Part shown: positions 11,836 through 22,803 of the stretch, piece by piece | How positions within the stretch are numbered: the stretch's first letter is position 1 | Layout of the letters: every line of letters begins with the position of its first letter | NCBI GenBank assembly: GCA_045837725.1 | Contig: JBEWZL010000102.1 | Coordinates: 62,001-126,000, forward strand | DNA: 64,000 nt | Direction: 5' to 3' | Source of the DNA: Vermamoeba vermiformis | Taxonomy: Eukaryota; Tubulinea; Echinamoebida | The notes under the pieces: generated by a model | What the model was told of the DNA's origin: nothing | Databases searched by the model: none | The model's input: the letters and a program-made list of their open reading frames with translations, nothing else | Made by a program: the position numbers and the translations under genes

Positions 11836-13198
11836 TCATTCGACTTCAGAGCCCTGATGATGCACTTCCTCTTCGTGTTCATATTCAATTTCCTCTTCTT
11901 CATCGTCATCATCGTCCTCGTCCTCGTCTTCCTCTTCTTCTTCCTCTTCGAACATCAGTTGTTCCTCTTCGTCCGTCAGCAGCTCGAGCATATCCGCGCT
12001 CTGAAGCAATTGCAGATCTTTGAAGACTTTGACCTTAATAACAATCGTGTCATTATAGCACGGCAGATTGGCCGCGTCTGCACCGAATATTGTCCAAGTG
12101 AAGCCAGTGCCGTCAAGCTCGAGTGTTTTGACGAGGAAAATGCCTGGTGGTCCTGAATAGAACGAGCGGATCTCGCGCATTGAAACTTTTTCGGAGTGTT
12201 TGTTGAAATGGAAATATATTGGCTGCTCATCACCTTCGACTAACAACTCTACTGTAGTATACACTTGATGCTTTCGCTTAATTTGTACTTGGATCTCGTC
12301 ACCGATGCTTGGCAGCGTTGAATTATTATCAATAATAACTGCCCAGATCTGCCCTTGTTGTTCTGCAAATGATAAAGACTAACGATTAATCGTAGTATTT
12401 ACATATAATAAGCTAATGCAAATCATTCTAATGGATAGGCAAAGATGGTGCAAATGAATGAAGGTCGATGTTCGAGGACTTACCCCAGCCTTTGAATAAA
12501 TATGCGCCATCTATAGTACCCGGATAATAGTTCTTAATGTCGGGCAGTGTCACGTGACTGCTTGGTTTGGGAATTATTTGTCGAATAGGCTCGTCACGAC
12601 CTTCAACAAAGTACGTGACACGCGTTTGTTCTAAAACACAAAAATTTAAATATAATTGCTCTTATAAGTTATAATATATGGTTTTAATATATACTTACGT
12701 CTTTCTATTATTTTTACTTTAATTAATAAGCTAGGGTCGTCGTAGGAAAGTACGGGTGAGTTATCGTCCGTCAACAAATTCCACGCGTAGTTCAAATTCT
12801 CGCCAAATTCATTTGTTTGAGATGGATTGTCCAAATCTAATAAATATTACGTTAAAATAAAGCAAAAATAGCAGATCTGAACGTAAACGTACGTGTCTTT
12901 CTAAGCCAATTTTCTCGTTACGAATTAAACATGACTTCAATCAAAATATTTTAAAATGACAGAACATAATGTAAGAGTATTATATCATTGTTAAACGGAA
13001 TTTTAGAATTAAATAAAAATTACTGCAGTATTTTTCGAAGATCATACCGATAGTTTTAACAAAGAACATGCACTGTGGTCCTTGGTAATATTTTTTAATA
13101 TCTCCTAGCGTAATTTGTGATGAAGGCTTTGCGAAACCGATTGGTGACGCATCTGTGTCCAAACCGTACCAGATTAGCGTAGTTTGAATAGCCGTCAT
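11836..13198 (-). CDS. Triple DIX-like domain protein with acidic tail
   Basis: Four exons (13198-13048, 12836-12699, 12630-12484, 12362-11836; sum 963 nt, 320 residues). Three tandem units each start with a strand and a charged turn, followed by a DIX-type signature: unit 1 TTLIWYGL ... SQITLGDIKKYY ... FFVKTI; unit 2 TRVTYFVEGRDEP ... SHVTLPDIKNYY ... AYLFKGW ... LPSIGDEIQVQIK; unit 3 TTVELLVEGDEQP ... KVSMREIRSFY ... FLVKTLELDGTGF ... LPCYNDTIVIKVKV. Animal Dishevelled/Axin DIX domains show the same (V/I)TLGDFK ... FFK ... LP-x-F-x-G-x-I order and polymerise head to tail. A Glu/Asp-rich tail of about 40 residues follows. The DIX assignment is by motif only; a PB1 or other ubiquitin-fold domain is the alternative. 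Confidence 0.65.
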
Positions 13199-13712
13199 GG
13201 AGCTATATTATCACACGTGTATATACACAATAATAACTACGTCTGCTGTTGCTATCGCATTAAGGTCAATTTAGACAACCGTTGAACAAAATTTTGGATC
13301 AGCACGATCTATTTCAGAAGAACGGGACTACACGAATACAAATTGGAGCTAACGAACAAATATCATACAAAGTGTGCTCTAATTTGGCATGACAGAAGCG
13401 GGATCTGGTCACATCTGGATCTCTGAAGAAAGTTACCGTATCACCAGCTCATTTACCAAACTACGACCTAATGCAGCAACATCGATCGAGCAAACATGCA
13501 TGTAAACGTTATACTGCAAATCAGATAGACATCCGAGTCATAAGAGATATGACTAATGCAAGGCGAGACTATTACAAAAAATAAACACGCAGTTTTTTTT
13601 GTCTGCGTTATTTTTTATCCTGTGAAGAAAAGTAGCGCAACTACATTTGGCCAGCATTTCTTCGGTAATATTATTTTGCATAGACAAATTCGGCCGAAAG
13701 AAAAATTGAGTT
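13199..13712. promoter_or_regulatory. Divergent intergenic region between the two DIX-like genes
   Basis: 514 bp separate the start codons of two genes transcribed away from each other. I see no open frame of note. AT-rich stretches lie near both ends. A shared promoter is inferred from geometry only. Confidence 0.4.
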
Positions 13713-15687
13713 ATGGAACCTCACGACGGAGATCCTAACCAGAAGATCAATGATGCTAAACAGTTGCAAGCACAAGGAGGCGCACCGCTAATTCCTTCAT
13801 TGCCCGGTCATGCTTCATATTCATTGGGAGGTACACTGAACGCTGACAGCTTAGGCGCTGGCTTCGTTAGTGTTCCTTCTACCGCGACGGTCTACTTCAT
13901 CTTCGAAGATGACAAATTCGATAAAATAGAAACCCCGAACAAGATCGTCCTTGCCAAGGGTATTCCGACAGTCCAGGACTTCTGTGCTACTATCAAGTCC
14001 CTATTCTTCCCCATACAAGATGTGACGCTCACTTGCTCTTGGATTCAAAACAATGGTCGACACCAGTACCCAGAAGACAACCAAAACCCGATCCCTACTA
14101 ACGACCGCAACGTAGTACTGCTACTAAAGACAAGACGTAAGTTAAAACAAGCCCGCCAAGTCGAAAAGTTTTAACAAATCTGTTCATAGATAATGAAGGC
14201 ACTCTACCGCACCGTATGAACCCTCACAATATACAGAGTAAGTTGCATAGCACCTTTAGGAATTTTTTAGAATTTTTTCTAATTTTTTGCCAGTGTTGCA
14301 GTTTTTGCAGCATCTAGGTACAAATTACGGATGGGACATGTCTGAGCTCATCTCAATCTTCCAACATCACAAGATCAATATCGACAATATTAGAAACCTT
14401 AAAGAACAGCACCTCGAAGAGTTTGGAATAAAAGAAGTCGGTCTGCGGATGACACTGCTTGACGCCATCCAGAAATACTTCAGCTCTAGTAAGCACTCAA
14501 TACTATACTATACAATCAACATTATGCTAACGTATCTTTATCATAGTTACTATGCCCGCAGTTAATATGTCCATGGGAACTTCAATGCACTCAGATTCGA
14601 CGATCGGTGTTAAGCGGAAGCTTGAGAACGCCTCTTCACGTAAGTATCGTTAGTATATAGTACCATATACATACTTTTGCAAATTAGATGTTATTTGTAT
14701 GATGTAGAAATTTTCGACAGAGTCCAACACAATCCAAACCCATGTTGACCTAATGATAGGGCTGATCCAAATAACATCAATTTAATTATTCTTATAATAT
14801 TTTTGAATATTTTTATCGGTTAGATATTAATTAGTTCGTTGTTCTAGCTATGGCCAAGAAATCCAAGATCATGAACGGTAGCGGGCAGCTCAAGAAGAAA
14901 AACATCAAGTTCAAGGACCTCGACGAACTCATCAACGAGCCTACGATCCCTGTAGGTGTTGGCACGCAAGTCCACTGCTCCGGTAGCGACATCCGCGGCA
15001 TTGTGGTGCTGAACAAGCAACGCAAGGCCATGATCGATTACACGATCGACAATAAGAAGAAATTGGCTACTATTCCCCAGTTCTACAAGGCAGTCACTGG
15101 CATGCCTTTGCACGCTAAAGGTAACGTCTTGGAGCTCAAAAACAGATCCTCGAATCCGATCAGATGTGCTTACATTAGCTTTATTAGGTTCATCCTGGGC
15201 CAACATCTTCTTTACAGACCCTGCTACTGGTCAAGCGCGGAGCTTAGAGGACTTGAAGTACTTGTTCAAGGGCCCTAAGAAAGCCATTTCAGCCTTCTTG
15301 TTCTTCTCGAAGGAAGTGCGCGACACGATCGGCAAGGACTTGAACAACGAAGAGTTTGCTAAGCGATCGGGCGAAGAGTGGAAGACCCTGCCTGAAGAAC
15401 AGAAGAAGGTAAGCAACTGTTTTGAAATTTTTGTCTGGATTGCATCCGCAGATGTGGATCTTTGTTACGTTGTGTTCGATTGGTACTGATTCACAATTCA
15501 ATAGAAATATCGTATGAAGGAAGAGGCCGACAGGGACAGGTACAACAAGGAGAAGAGCGAGTGGATGGCTCTCACTGGTCAGTTGGAATCCACGCGACAT
15601 TTGGGCATTGGAACATCACCGGACGACGTGAATGGCTCACCGGAGATGGATATCAATCCCATTGAAGCCTCGCTGACATCGTTGTAA
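13713..15687 (+). CDS. DIX-like / SAM / HMG-box protein
   Basis: Seven exons (13713-14136, 14190-14237, 14294-14488, 14547-14639, 14848-15120, 15188-15408, 15505-15687), 478 residues with every join in frame. Residues about 53-141 form a ubiquitin/DIX-like domain (TVYFIFEDDKFDKIETP ... IPTVQDFCATIKSLF ... RNVVLLLKT). Residues 158-222 are a SAM domain (YGWDMSELISIFQHHKI ... LEEFGIKEVGLRMTLLDAI). Residues 275-370 (VGTQVHCSGSDIRGIVVL ... FYKAVTGMPLHAKG ... SSWANIFF) vaguely recall a RAMA-type domain. Residues about 373-442 are an HMG box (KGPKKAISAFLFFSKEVR ... EEWKTLPEEQKKKYR). A nuclear DNA-binding role is likely from the HMG box and the lysine-rich KRKLENASSPMAKKSK stretch. Confidence 0.8.
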
Positions 15688-16008
15688 TATAGATGCTATA
15701 GAATCGATGTCAATCAATGTAAATTTTGTGTTTTGGAAGCAGCCGGATTCGATCGAATTATTGGATTCGGATTTGCAACCAAATTTTGTAAAAAGTAGTG
15801 GTAATATAAAATCGAAGACGCAATACGAGTACCATTGCGATATTCTTGTAATTACGCGTTATTTTAGCTCAGCACGCTTTGGGTGGATTTTTTGACAGGC
15901 AGTTTGACGTTGATTGGTTGATGGATTATTTTTCATTTTGTCCCCTCGCTCGCGCCATTCAAGCACATCACTTAGTAAAATATTGAATTATATTTGACCA
16001 ATTTCACA
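15688..16008. other. Intergenic between HMG protein and calcineurin A
   Basis: 321 bp holding the 3' region of the HMG-box gene and the calcineurin promoter. I see no credible gene or repeat in it. Confidence 0.4.
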
Positions 16009-18723
16009 ATGGCTGACCGTAAGAGAGACTTGATGCCCGTAAAGAACAGAAACAGATCCGTTTCAGTTGGCATCTCGCATCCAATTACTTTTGGTGTGCC
16101 CCAAAAAGAGCCAATGCCTGATCCTGCTTCTAACAATGCCAATGGCAGTAACACTAATGCGGCTGCGCCATCTAAAAAGAGAGAGCTGAAAAAATACTTG
16201 GATACGACAGAGCGAGTTGTAAAGGACGTGCAAGCTCCTGCCCGCGATAAATTAACGATAGAGCAACTATTCAAGGATGATAAAATCGACACTGACTTGC
16301 TGAAGGATCACCTGCGCCGAGAAGGTAATATTTTTTAATTAGATCTGTGTTAGAAAATTAATCTTTTTTCAAACCGACTTTTCAAATTGCAAAGATATCA
16401 TTCATAACTCTGTTATATTAGTATTACCTGAATTAATAACGTGCTGATTTTGTTTGATTTATCAATAGAATGTTCTATTTTAATGGAAATGTCACTCGAT
16501 CTGATAAAAAAATCTCGTTTATTTACGTGAATTTATCTTATTTATTTACTCATACGCATGACTATAATAACGTGCAAATGCTTTTAATATTTTAACGCTC
16601 GAACTACCAATTTTAATCAAAAATATTTCCACAGGTCGTTTGGAAGCAGATGCCGCCAAACTGATAATCAGCAAGGCTATGGAAATCTTCAAAAATGAGC
16701 CTAACGTACTAGAATTGGAGACACCTATTAATTGTAAGTCAATTTCTGATTCAGATCCTGAGATCACGAATTTAAAAATTGAAAAGATTTTGTTGTTGCG
16801 TAATTTCAACGCAATTCTTAAATTAACGTATTATTTTAGTATGTGGTGATATTCACGGACAATACTATGACCTTATCAATATTATCGAAAACGTTGGAGG
16901 AGCACCTGGAGAAAATCAATATTTATTTTTGGGTGATTATGTGGATCGAGGCTGCTTTTCTTGCGAAGTTTGCTTTTTGTTATTTGCTTATAAGATCAAC
17001 TTCCCTAAGCGATTCTTCATGCTTAGAGGCAACCACGAATGCCGCGTACTGACTGATTTCTTCAACTTTAAAAACGAATGTAAGTAGCAATTTAATAATC
17101 AGATCTGACGTTATTTTGTTAGAAATTGAAAATATAGATTATAATACATATATTCCGTAGTTTAATTCCGTATTCTAATTTTACGGACGGTTTTTCGGCT
17201 GTCACAAATTAATTTTTTTTTCTTGACATGTCAAGAGATTCGATCAATCAAATCGACTATTATTTCCATTTATAGTAAATGCATCTTCATTACAATCTAA
17301 TGCACCGTCCCATTAGGCACCTTCAAATACGGCTCTGAGATCTACGACTTGTTTATGAACAGCTTTGATTGCTTCCCTGTTGCTGCTTTGGTTAATGCCA
17401 AATTTGGCAAGTTCTTGTGCATGCACGGTGGTCTCTCGCCTAACATTCACACGGTACGGCAATTTAAAAAAGGAATAATTTTGTTCAAACTCGCATTCCA
17501 ATCGAAAATTATTAATCGTTAAGAAACCAACCCTAAAATATTATTTGGCACCTAAAATAAGATCCAAATGATGCTTAGTGGTCGTTATATTAATATCGTT
17601 GCGTTATAAGGAGCTATAATTAATTTTGTCGTTTAGATCGATGACATCCGAAAGCTGAATAGATTTATCGAGCCTCCAGAGTCCGGTCCTTTGTGGTACG
17701 TTGATATCTATATTAAATTATACGATTACAATATTATCTAGCAGAAACAAAGAGAAATAGTATTAATTTTTTTTATCAGCGACCTTTTGTGGTCAGATCC
17801 GATGAAAGAAGACATGGCCGAGGATATTTCAGACGAAGAGTGGCTTAATTCGTATTTCTTGGCCAATCCTGAACGAGGCTGCAGCTTCATTTTTGGCTAC
17901 AAAGGTACGTTCGAACGTGTCAAAGTGTCAAAAGTGTCATTCGGATCTGACCTCCGTTCGCATAGCCGTCGAAGAATTCCTCGAAAAGAACGATTTATTG
18001 GCGATTATCCGTGCACACGAAGTACAATCAGACGGCTTCTATTTGCACCGATTCTTGTTGAGCGAGGAATACAGAAGTTTCCCGCCAGTGATCACAATCT
18101 TTTCAGCCCCGAATTACTGTGATTTTTACAACAATAGAGCTGCCTTGTTGCACTTGGCCGAGAACAAATTCGAGTTGAAGCAAGTAGACTGCGTTGATCA
18201 CCCGTACTGGCTCCCGGATTTCATGAACGCGATCAACTGGAGTGTGCCATTCATCTTCGAACAAGGTACGCGTCATTAATTCATAATATTTCCTAATTTG
18301 GAAAAAAAATCAATCGACACGAGACTAATTTTTTTTTTTGCGTCAGTCTCCGATTTCTTAATGAATATCGTTAAGTTGGGTATTCAAGAAGACATTGACG
18401 AAGAGAAGGCTGAAGTTGAAGTTGAAGGCACACAGCGCGCACCAATCACTGACGAGGAGCGTAAGAAGGGCAAGTTGCAAGCCCTCGACCGATTGATGAA
18501 GTTGATGAAGCAATTGAGGTGCGTGTCACTTTTGTAGCGTCACGCAATGTACTAATTTGGCTATAGAGAGGAGCGCGAAAAAGAATTGCAAAGCAACCCG
18601 CAGTACTGCACGATGGCTGGCGGTAAAAAGTTGAGCTTCAAAGAGGCTAAGACGACGGACATTACCAACGAAAGACACCCTGCTACTGTCAAAGGTCCTC
18701 GCAGAAGAACAAAGTCTTTCTAA
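16009..18723 (+). CDS. cnaA: Calcineurin A (PP2B catalytic subunit)
   Basis: Ca2+/calmodulin-dependent protein phosphatase. About ten exons, all in frame. Catalytic signatures appear in order: [59 protein letters not shown] and [15 protein letters not shown]. The PP2B-specific [18 protein letters not shown] follows, with the calcineurin-B binding helix after it. The segment [20 protein letters not shown] is a basic amphipathic stretch in the place of the calmodulin-binding helix. The C-terminus (about 35 further residues, ending PRRRTKSF) shows no clear autoinhibitory segment. The N-terminal extension of about 60 residues is Ser/Asn-rich. Confidence 0.93.
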
Positions 18724-18897
18724 ACGATTGATTCCTTGTGATATATATCTCATTATGCTAATTTATTACGTAATATATAACATTAGCAACAACTCCCTTG
18801 TAATTTTCTAATAAAACGAATTTTATGCTAATTGACGCATGGCACAAAACGATCTTAGACAGGGTGAAAACAAAAGTAGCGTACATCCTTGCGTACT

Positions 18898-19456
18898 AAT
18901 AGGCGATCAGCGTAGACCTAACAAAGGCGTGAGCAAAGAACAAGGACGAGAAACAGAGTGAAATCGTGAGATCTAATCACATACCTTTTGTGACGCAGTG
19001 AAGACAACCACTTCAAGCACCTGCGACACTTCAGCCAAGAAATGTTCGAAGAAAGGTCGTTTGCGAACATGCACTTCATAAGACACTCCATCGAAAGGAA
19101 CTTCGAATGTCAAGTCTGGGTTTGGAATCGGATCCAAACTGCAATGAACGAGTGTTTCATCCAAGTCAAGAACCTGGAGTAAAACGATGGTCAGCCGTTG
19201 AGCAAAAAAGGAAGCAAACAAAGGAAGAGAGCCGAGCAAAGGCAAAAAACAAATTCCGATACCGGGAGTCGAACCCGGGTTTCATGGGTGAGAGCCATGT
19301 GTGCTGCCGCCTACACCATATCGGAATGGTTAAGCGTCGTTCCAACATCTTTATGCTCCCATCGTGTCGGCACCACTTTCAAGCTCTTTTCGCTCCCTTT
19401 GTTGCCCTCTAGTTCGTTATCTCAACGTGCTCTTTTGCCGCGATCGTTGCACGGTA
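18898..19456 (-). pseudogene. Inverted partial copy of CTD-phosphatase intron-tRNA-exon block
   Basis: About 560 bp matching 24815-25394 in reverse. It carries the tRNA-Glu, the rest of the intron, one complete exon ([15 protein letters not shown] ... [10 protein letters not shown]) and the following intron with a short piece of the next exon. The exon differs from the parent by only about two residues (F-V to L changes) and retains its splice sites, but no other exons of the gene are present. It is thus a truncated, probably non-functional fragment, placed just past the calcineurin 3' end. Confidence 0.9.
19255..19325 (-). tRNA. tRNA-Glu (CTC), duplicated copy
   Basis: Minus strand starts TCCGATATGGTGTAGGCGGC and ends CGACTCCCGGTATCGGA, with a 7-bp acceptor stem, a GGTTCGA T-loop (B box) and a CATGG/CCATG anticodon stem around loop CTCTCAC (anticodon CTC). 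A T-run terminator (GTTTTTTG) follows. It appears identical to the tRNA at 24947-25017. Confidence 0.93.
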
Positions 19457-19769
19457 CTAGATTAACACTTCAGTTAAGATAACTAACCTTAGTTATGTTT
19501 TTAAACTACCAGTGTTAGTTCCTTTCAAACCTTGTCGTTCGACGAGGCTACGCCTTGAACTCATTGGGACGTATTGCGAACATTGTTTCTCAGCACCACG
19601 TGCGTTTCAGAGAAAGGTGTCAGAAAGTTACGCTCTATCATTTTTCGTTCCTTTTCGTAGGTGTCACCACAACTAACTACGTAAGCTACTTATTATTTGA
19701 TTAATTTTAGATTTTTTTAAGCTCAACTAATTGGTGCTTTCCGTCGTTCAGAGATCTGTAAAACAAATA

Positions 19770-20576
19770 ATGGCTCAATTTACTCGCCAGGAAGTTAATG
19801 CATTATTGGATAACGGCGATTACCAAGGTGCTGTAAATCTTGCAGGCACTAATTGGACCCCGCACGGAGAAACCATTCTGCATCTGCTCGCAACTCACGT
19901 TCCAAAACCCGAACATGAGACTATTTTCAAGGAAATCGTTAGTCAATTATGCACCACTATGGATTTTGAACGACCTGACTATTATGGCGCCACTCTATTT
20001 TATCGGGCAGCGTTAGCTAAAAATCACCCCGTGATCCAACTGCTTATTGAATTGAAGTCTGACCCAAGACAAGCCTCAGCATTTAGCGGAAAAAGAGCCA
20101 TCGATCAATATAGCACATATGAGCCATTAGTTACATATGTGACCATGTTTGAACAGCGGATCATGGAAAATCCCTACGCGAACTTTTATTATCGAATTGC
20201 TGAACATTATCGAACCTCTTATTATGCACTTCATCATCCCAACCCCAACTTTTATCAAGACTACCCAGTAGCACCAATGATCAAGCTCCATAAAGACGAT
20301 TGGCCAACCGTCAAACAGATGCTCGATCGCGCAGATCAAGCCTATCGTTATTACATCACTAACGATGTGCCAGAAAATCGCAAAATATGCTTAATATGCG
20401 ATTGCACCACATCAGACTATTGTCCAATGTGCCATATAGTCCATATGTGCCGAGAATGCGTTGTTAACGTTTTTCCAATCGTGGATCAGCGTCGTCAAAT
20501 CCACGTCAACAACTGTCGCACTGGCAAGTTTAAAGCATGGGCTGCTGCTCATCCTGAACCCAACTCGAGCAGTTAG
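19770..20576 (+). CDS. Intronless ankyrin-like protein with C-terminal Cys-rich finger
   Basis: Single exon of about 268 residues from ATG 19770 (MAQFTRQEVNALLDNGDYQG); an in-frame ATG at 19731 is the alternative. Residues about 1-110 look like degenerate ankyrin repeats (GETILHLLATHV, YGATLFYRAALAKNHPVIQLL). The C-terminal third has ICLICDCTTSDYCPMCHIVH, MCREC and NNC, a plausible treble-clef or MYND-like zinc site. The absence of introns contrasts with nearly all neighbours. Function unknown. Confidence 0.7.
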   Translation: MAQFTRQEVNALLDNGDYQGAVNLAGTNWTPHGETILHLLATHVPKPEHETIFKEIVSQLCTTMDFERPDYYGATLFYRAALAKNHPVIQLLIELKSDPRQASAFSGKRAIDQYSTYEPLVTYVTMFEQRIMENPYANFYYRIAEHYRTSYYALHHPNPNFYQDYPVAPMIKLHKDDWPTVKQMLDRADQAYRYYITNDVPENRKICLICDCTTSDYCPMCHIVHMCRECVVNVFPIVDQRRQIHVNNCRTGKFKAWAAAHPEPNSSS

Positions 20577-20737
20577 ACTGATACTAGCTCACTAGAGCTT
20601 GTATCTTCGTTTACTTTGAATAAATTCAACTTACGATGTTTTGAAAGCTGAGGTCGGAAGTTTTCTTTGGTCCGATATGGCTTGGATGTACACGTTACTA
20701 TGCCTCAAGGTGTCAAAAACGTTTAGTATCCTAAGGG

Positions 20738-21799
20738 TTAATTATTTACAGGAACAGTGCCATAGTTGGGCACTGATTGAAACTTTTTTTTCGACAGCCT
20801 TTGCTTGCGGTGCCAAGTCCTGTACATACGAGGTAGGAGGCTGAAGATGAATGGCGTTAAGGCAGTAGCGACTGCGGCTGCAATTGGCCCGATGTAATAC
20901 AACGTGTTGCCATGCGTCAGAGCATAGTACGCGAAAATCTTGCCAAAGATGTCTAGCAGAATCCAGGATACGTGCCAGGCCTTAAATGCATTGTGCATTA
21001 AGACGTGACGCGAGATAGTTAGTACCCAGGTACAACAGAGGGTGAAGCCAGCGGCAGGTAGGATCGCGGGAGCCGGAAGATAGTCTTTGAGGAGGAAAAG
21101 TAACGTAAGGACAAGGGTCTGGATCGTCAAGAGCCCCGAATGAAGGAGGTTATTAAGAAGAACCTCCGCTAAAGAGTCATAAGTCAGCGGATCGGATTAA
21201 GTTTTTTTTGGATACGTACTTGCATCAAAACATTTGACGCGTTTTATCTGGTGATCGAACGCAGTTAAAACATGACCTCTGTCGTCGAAGAAAGTATAGC
21301 CAGAGTAAGCTCCACCAAAAGGCAACTCGTAAGCGAACCATTGATGAAGCGTAGTCAGATCGCGAACATAAGCTGGGATCAACTCGACTTCATGATGGCT
21401 TGTCTTGAGTATCAGCCTCGATTTATAACTATAATACATATTTGGACGTTAAAACGGCAATATTTAAAAATAGGAAGATCAGACTTACCTTCCGGGAGCA
21501 TAGACGTAATCTGGCCGAGGGAAGAGAAGGAGCTTATTCTCAGCCGACAGACTTCCTCTATCAATGCTTTGCTTCCAGGAGTCAAGCTCTACTTGCGACG
21601 GAGGGTTGATCAGGAGATTCGGTTGATCGGAAAGCGAAACGAAACCAACATCGATCGCGAGCTGTCTGGCGGTCTGGAAGGTTGCCAATCGTTCTTCGTA
21701 GTTCCAATTAGGATACACTACACGAAAAGTTCGATTCCAGACGTCTTTGGAATGATATCCAGTAAGCAACTCTCGCCACGTGATTTCTTGTTGTTGCAT
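20738..21799 (-). CDS. Unrecognised protein with C-terminal four-helix membrane region
   Basis: Three exons. The start at 21799 (MQQQEITWRELLTGYHSKDV) is chosen because upstream residues look non-coding. Exon 2 is about 21423-21229 (SYKSRLILKTSHHEVELIP ... YSGYTFFDDRGHVLTAFDHQ). Exon 3 runs from about 21175 to the stop at 20738. The join with donor GTACGT leaves ...FDATEVLLNN in frame. The C-terminal part has about four hydrophobic helices (LVLTLLFLLKDYL; AAGFTLCCTWVLTI; VSWILLDIFGKIFAYY; GPIAAAVATALTPFIF) and a basic tail. I do not recognise the family. Confidence 0.6.
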
Positions 21800-22039
21800 G
21801 TTTGTAATGGAAATTTGAAATGAATGAACAGAAATTTGTCCTTTTGTAGTACGGTTTGGCGCGCAGCATGGAAACGAAGCTGATTGGCTGGCCTTCAGGT
21901 GTTTGTGGATCGTTTCAGTGTTCAGCCTGCAACTCAAGGCGTTAATATCATTCATATAGTATAGTACATGCCCAATAAAGTTGGCAAACAAATATTGCCT
22001 TCGGCTGAAGTAAGATCAAGAAAGGTTGCAGACTTACGA

Positions 22040-22803
22040 CTAGTTTTTGTTACTGGTATTCGAAATCAATGACCAACAAGCAAGCTCTACACCATTAGAC
22101 TCGCTTGCAGTTCTACTTGCTATCTTTTGGTGTCTTTTGGCATTGATCGCGATAACGTTGAACGTGTACATCTCACCTCCAACAGGTTCGTGAGCTCGTT
22201 GACCATCTCCAAAGCGATGTACTTTGATAAAATGACCATCAGGGACATTTAGCAAGCTCCTAACGTGCGGATGTTCAAAGTCGTAACGAACACTGATTTT
22301 TAATGTATTCCTCGTGTCCAGAAAAATGTAATAATATGGCTAAAAATTACAATTGGTTAGCTAAAGTATCTTTTGATGCAAAATGCAGCTTGCAAAAACT
22401 TCCAAAGCTCAAAAAAAAATTTGTTGAGATTACCTACCAAACTTGCAACATAATCGTTCCAATGTTGTTCTACGAAGCTCAAATATGGTTGTACAGGATA
22501 TTGCCACAAGTTTAATAAATAACACATTAGCTCTGGTGAGTATTCGCCTGGATTCGTTTCTTTGCTCCAAAAATACAACAAGTACCCAAACTGTACTATT
22601 GTATTACCAAAAGCGCGTTTGTCACACTTATAATCATTTTGCACGAGCCATTTTATAAATTTATCAGCAAAAGCAGCGTAGAGTTTGCCTTGGTGAGGCC
22701 GGATGTTGAGTTTCGCTCGCGCAGCAAGATCCATTAACACACTTGTCGTACGATAAACTCTCTCATTCGATATCGGCTTTTTGAATTTTTTTCGTGCGCT
22801 CAT
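22040..22803 (-). CDS. Unrecognised two-exon protein
   Basis: Start at 22803 (MSARKKFKKPISNERVYRTT). Exon 1 is helical (LDMAARAKLN-like region, FADKFIKWLVQNDYKCDKRA, PVQPYLSFVEQHWNDYVASL). An intron of about 85 nt with donor GTAGGT leads into PYYYIFLDTRNTLKISVRYD ... VPDGHFIKVHRFGDGQRAHE ... NVIAINAKRHQK, and the stop is at 22040. The join is in frame. No known domain seen; the lysine-rich start could be a nuclear signal. Confidence 0.6.

Noticed and set aside
11857-12156. Plus-strand frame rich in Phe/Leu opposite the acidic tail
   Set aside because: It is the complement of the Glu/Asp-rich tail of the triple-DIX protein.
21272-21823. 183-codon plus-strand frame
   Set aside because: It overlaps two well-joined minus-strand exons and lacks recognisable motifs.
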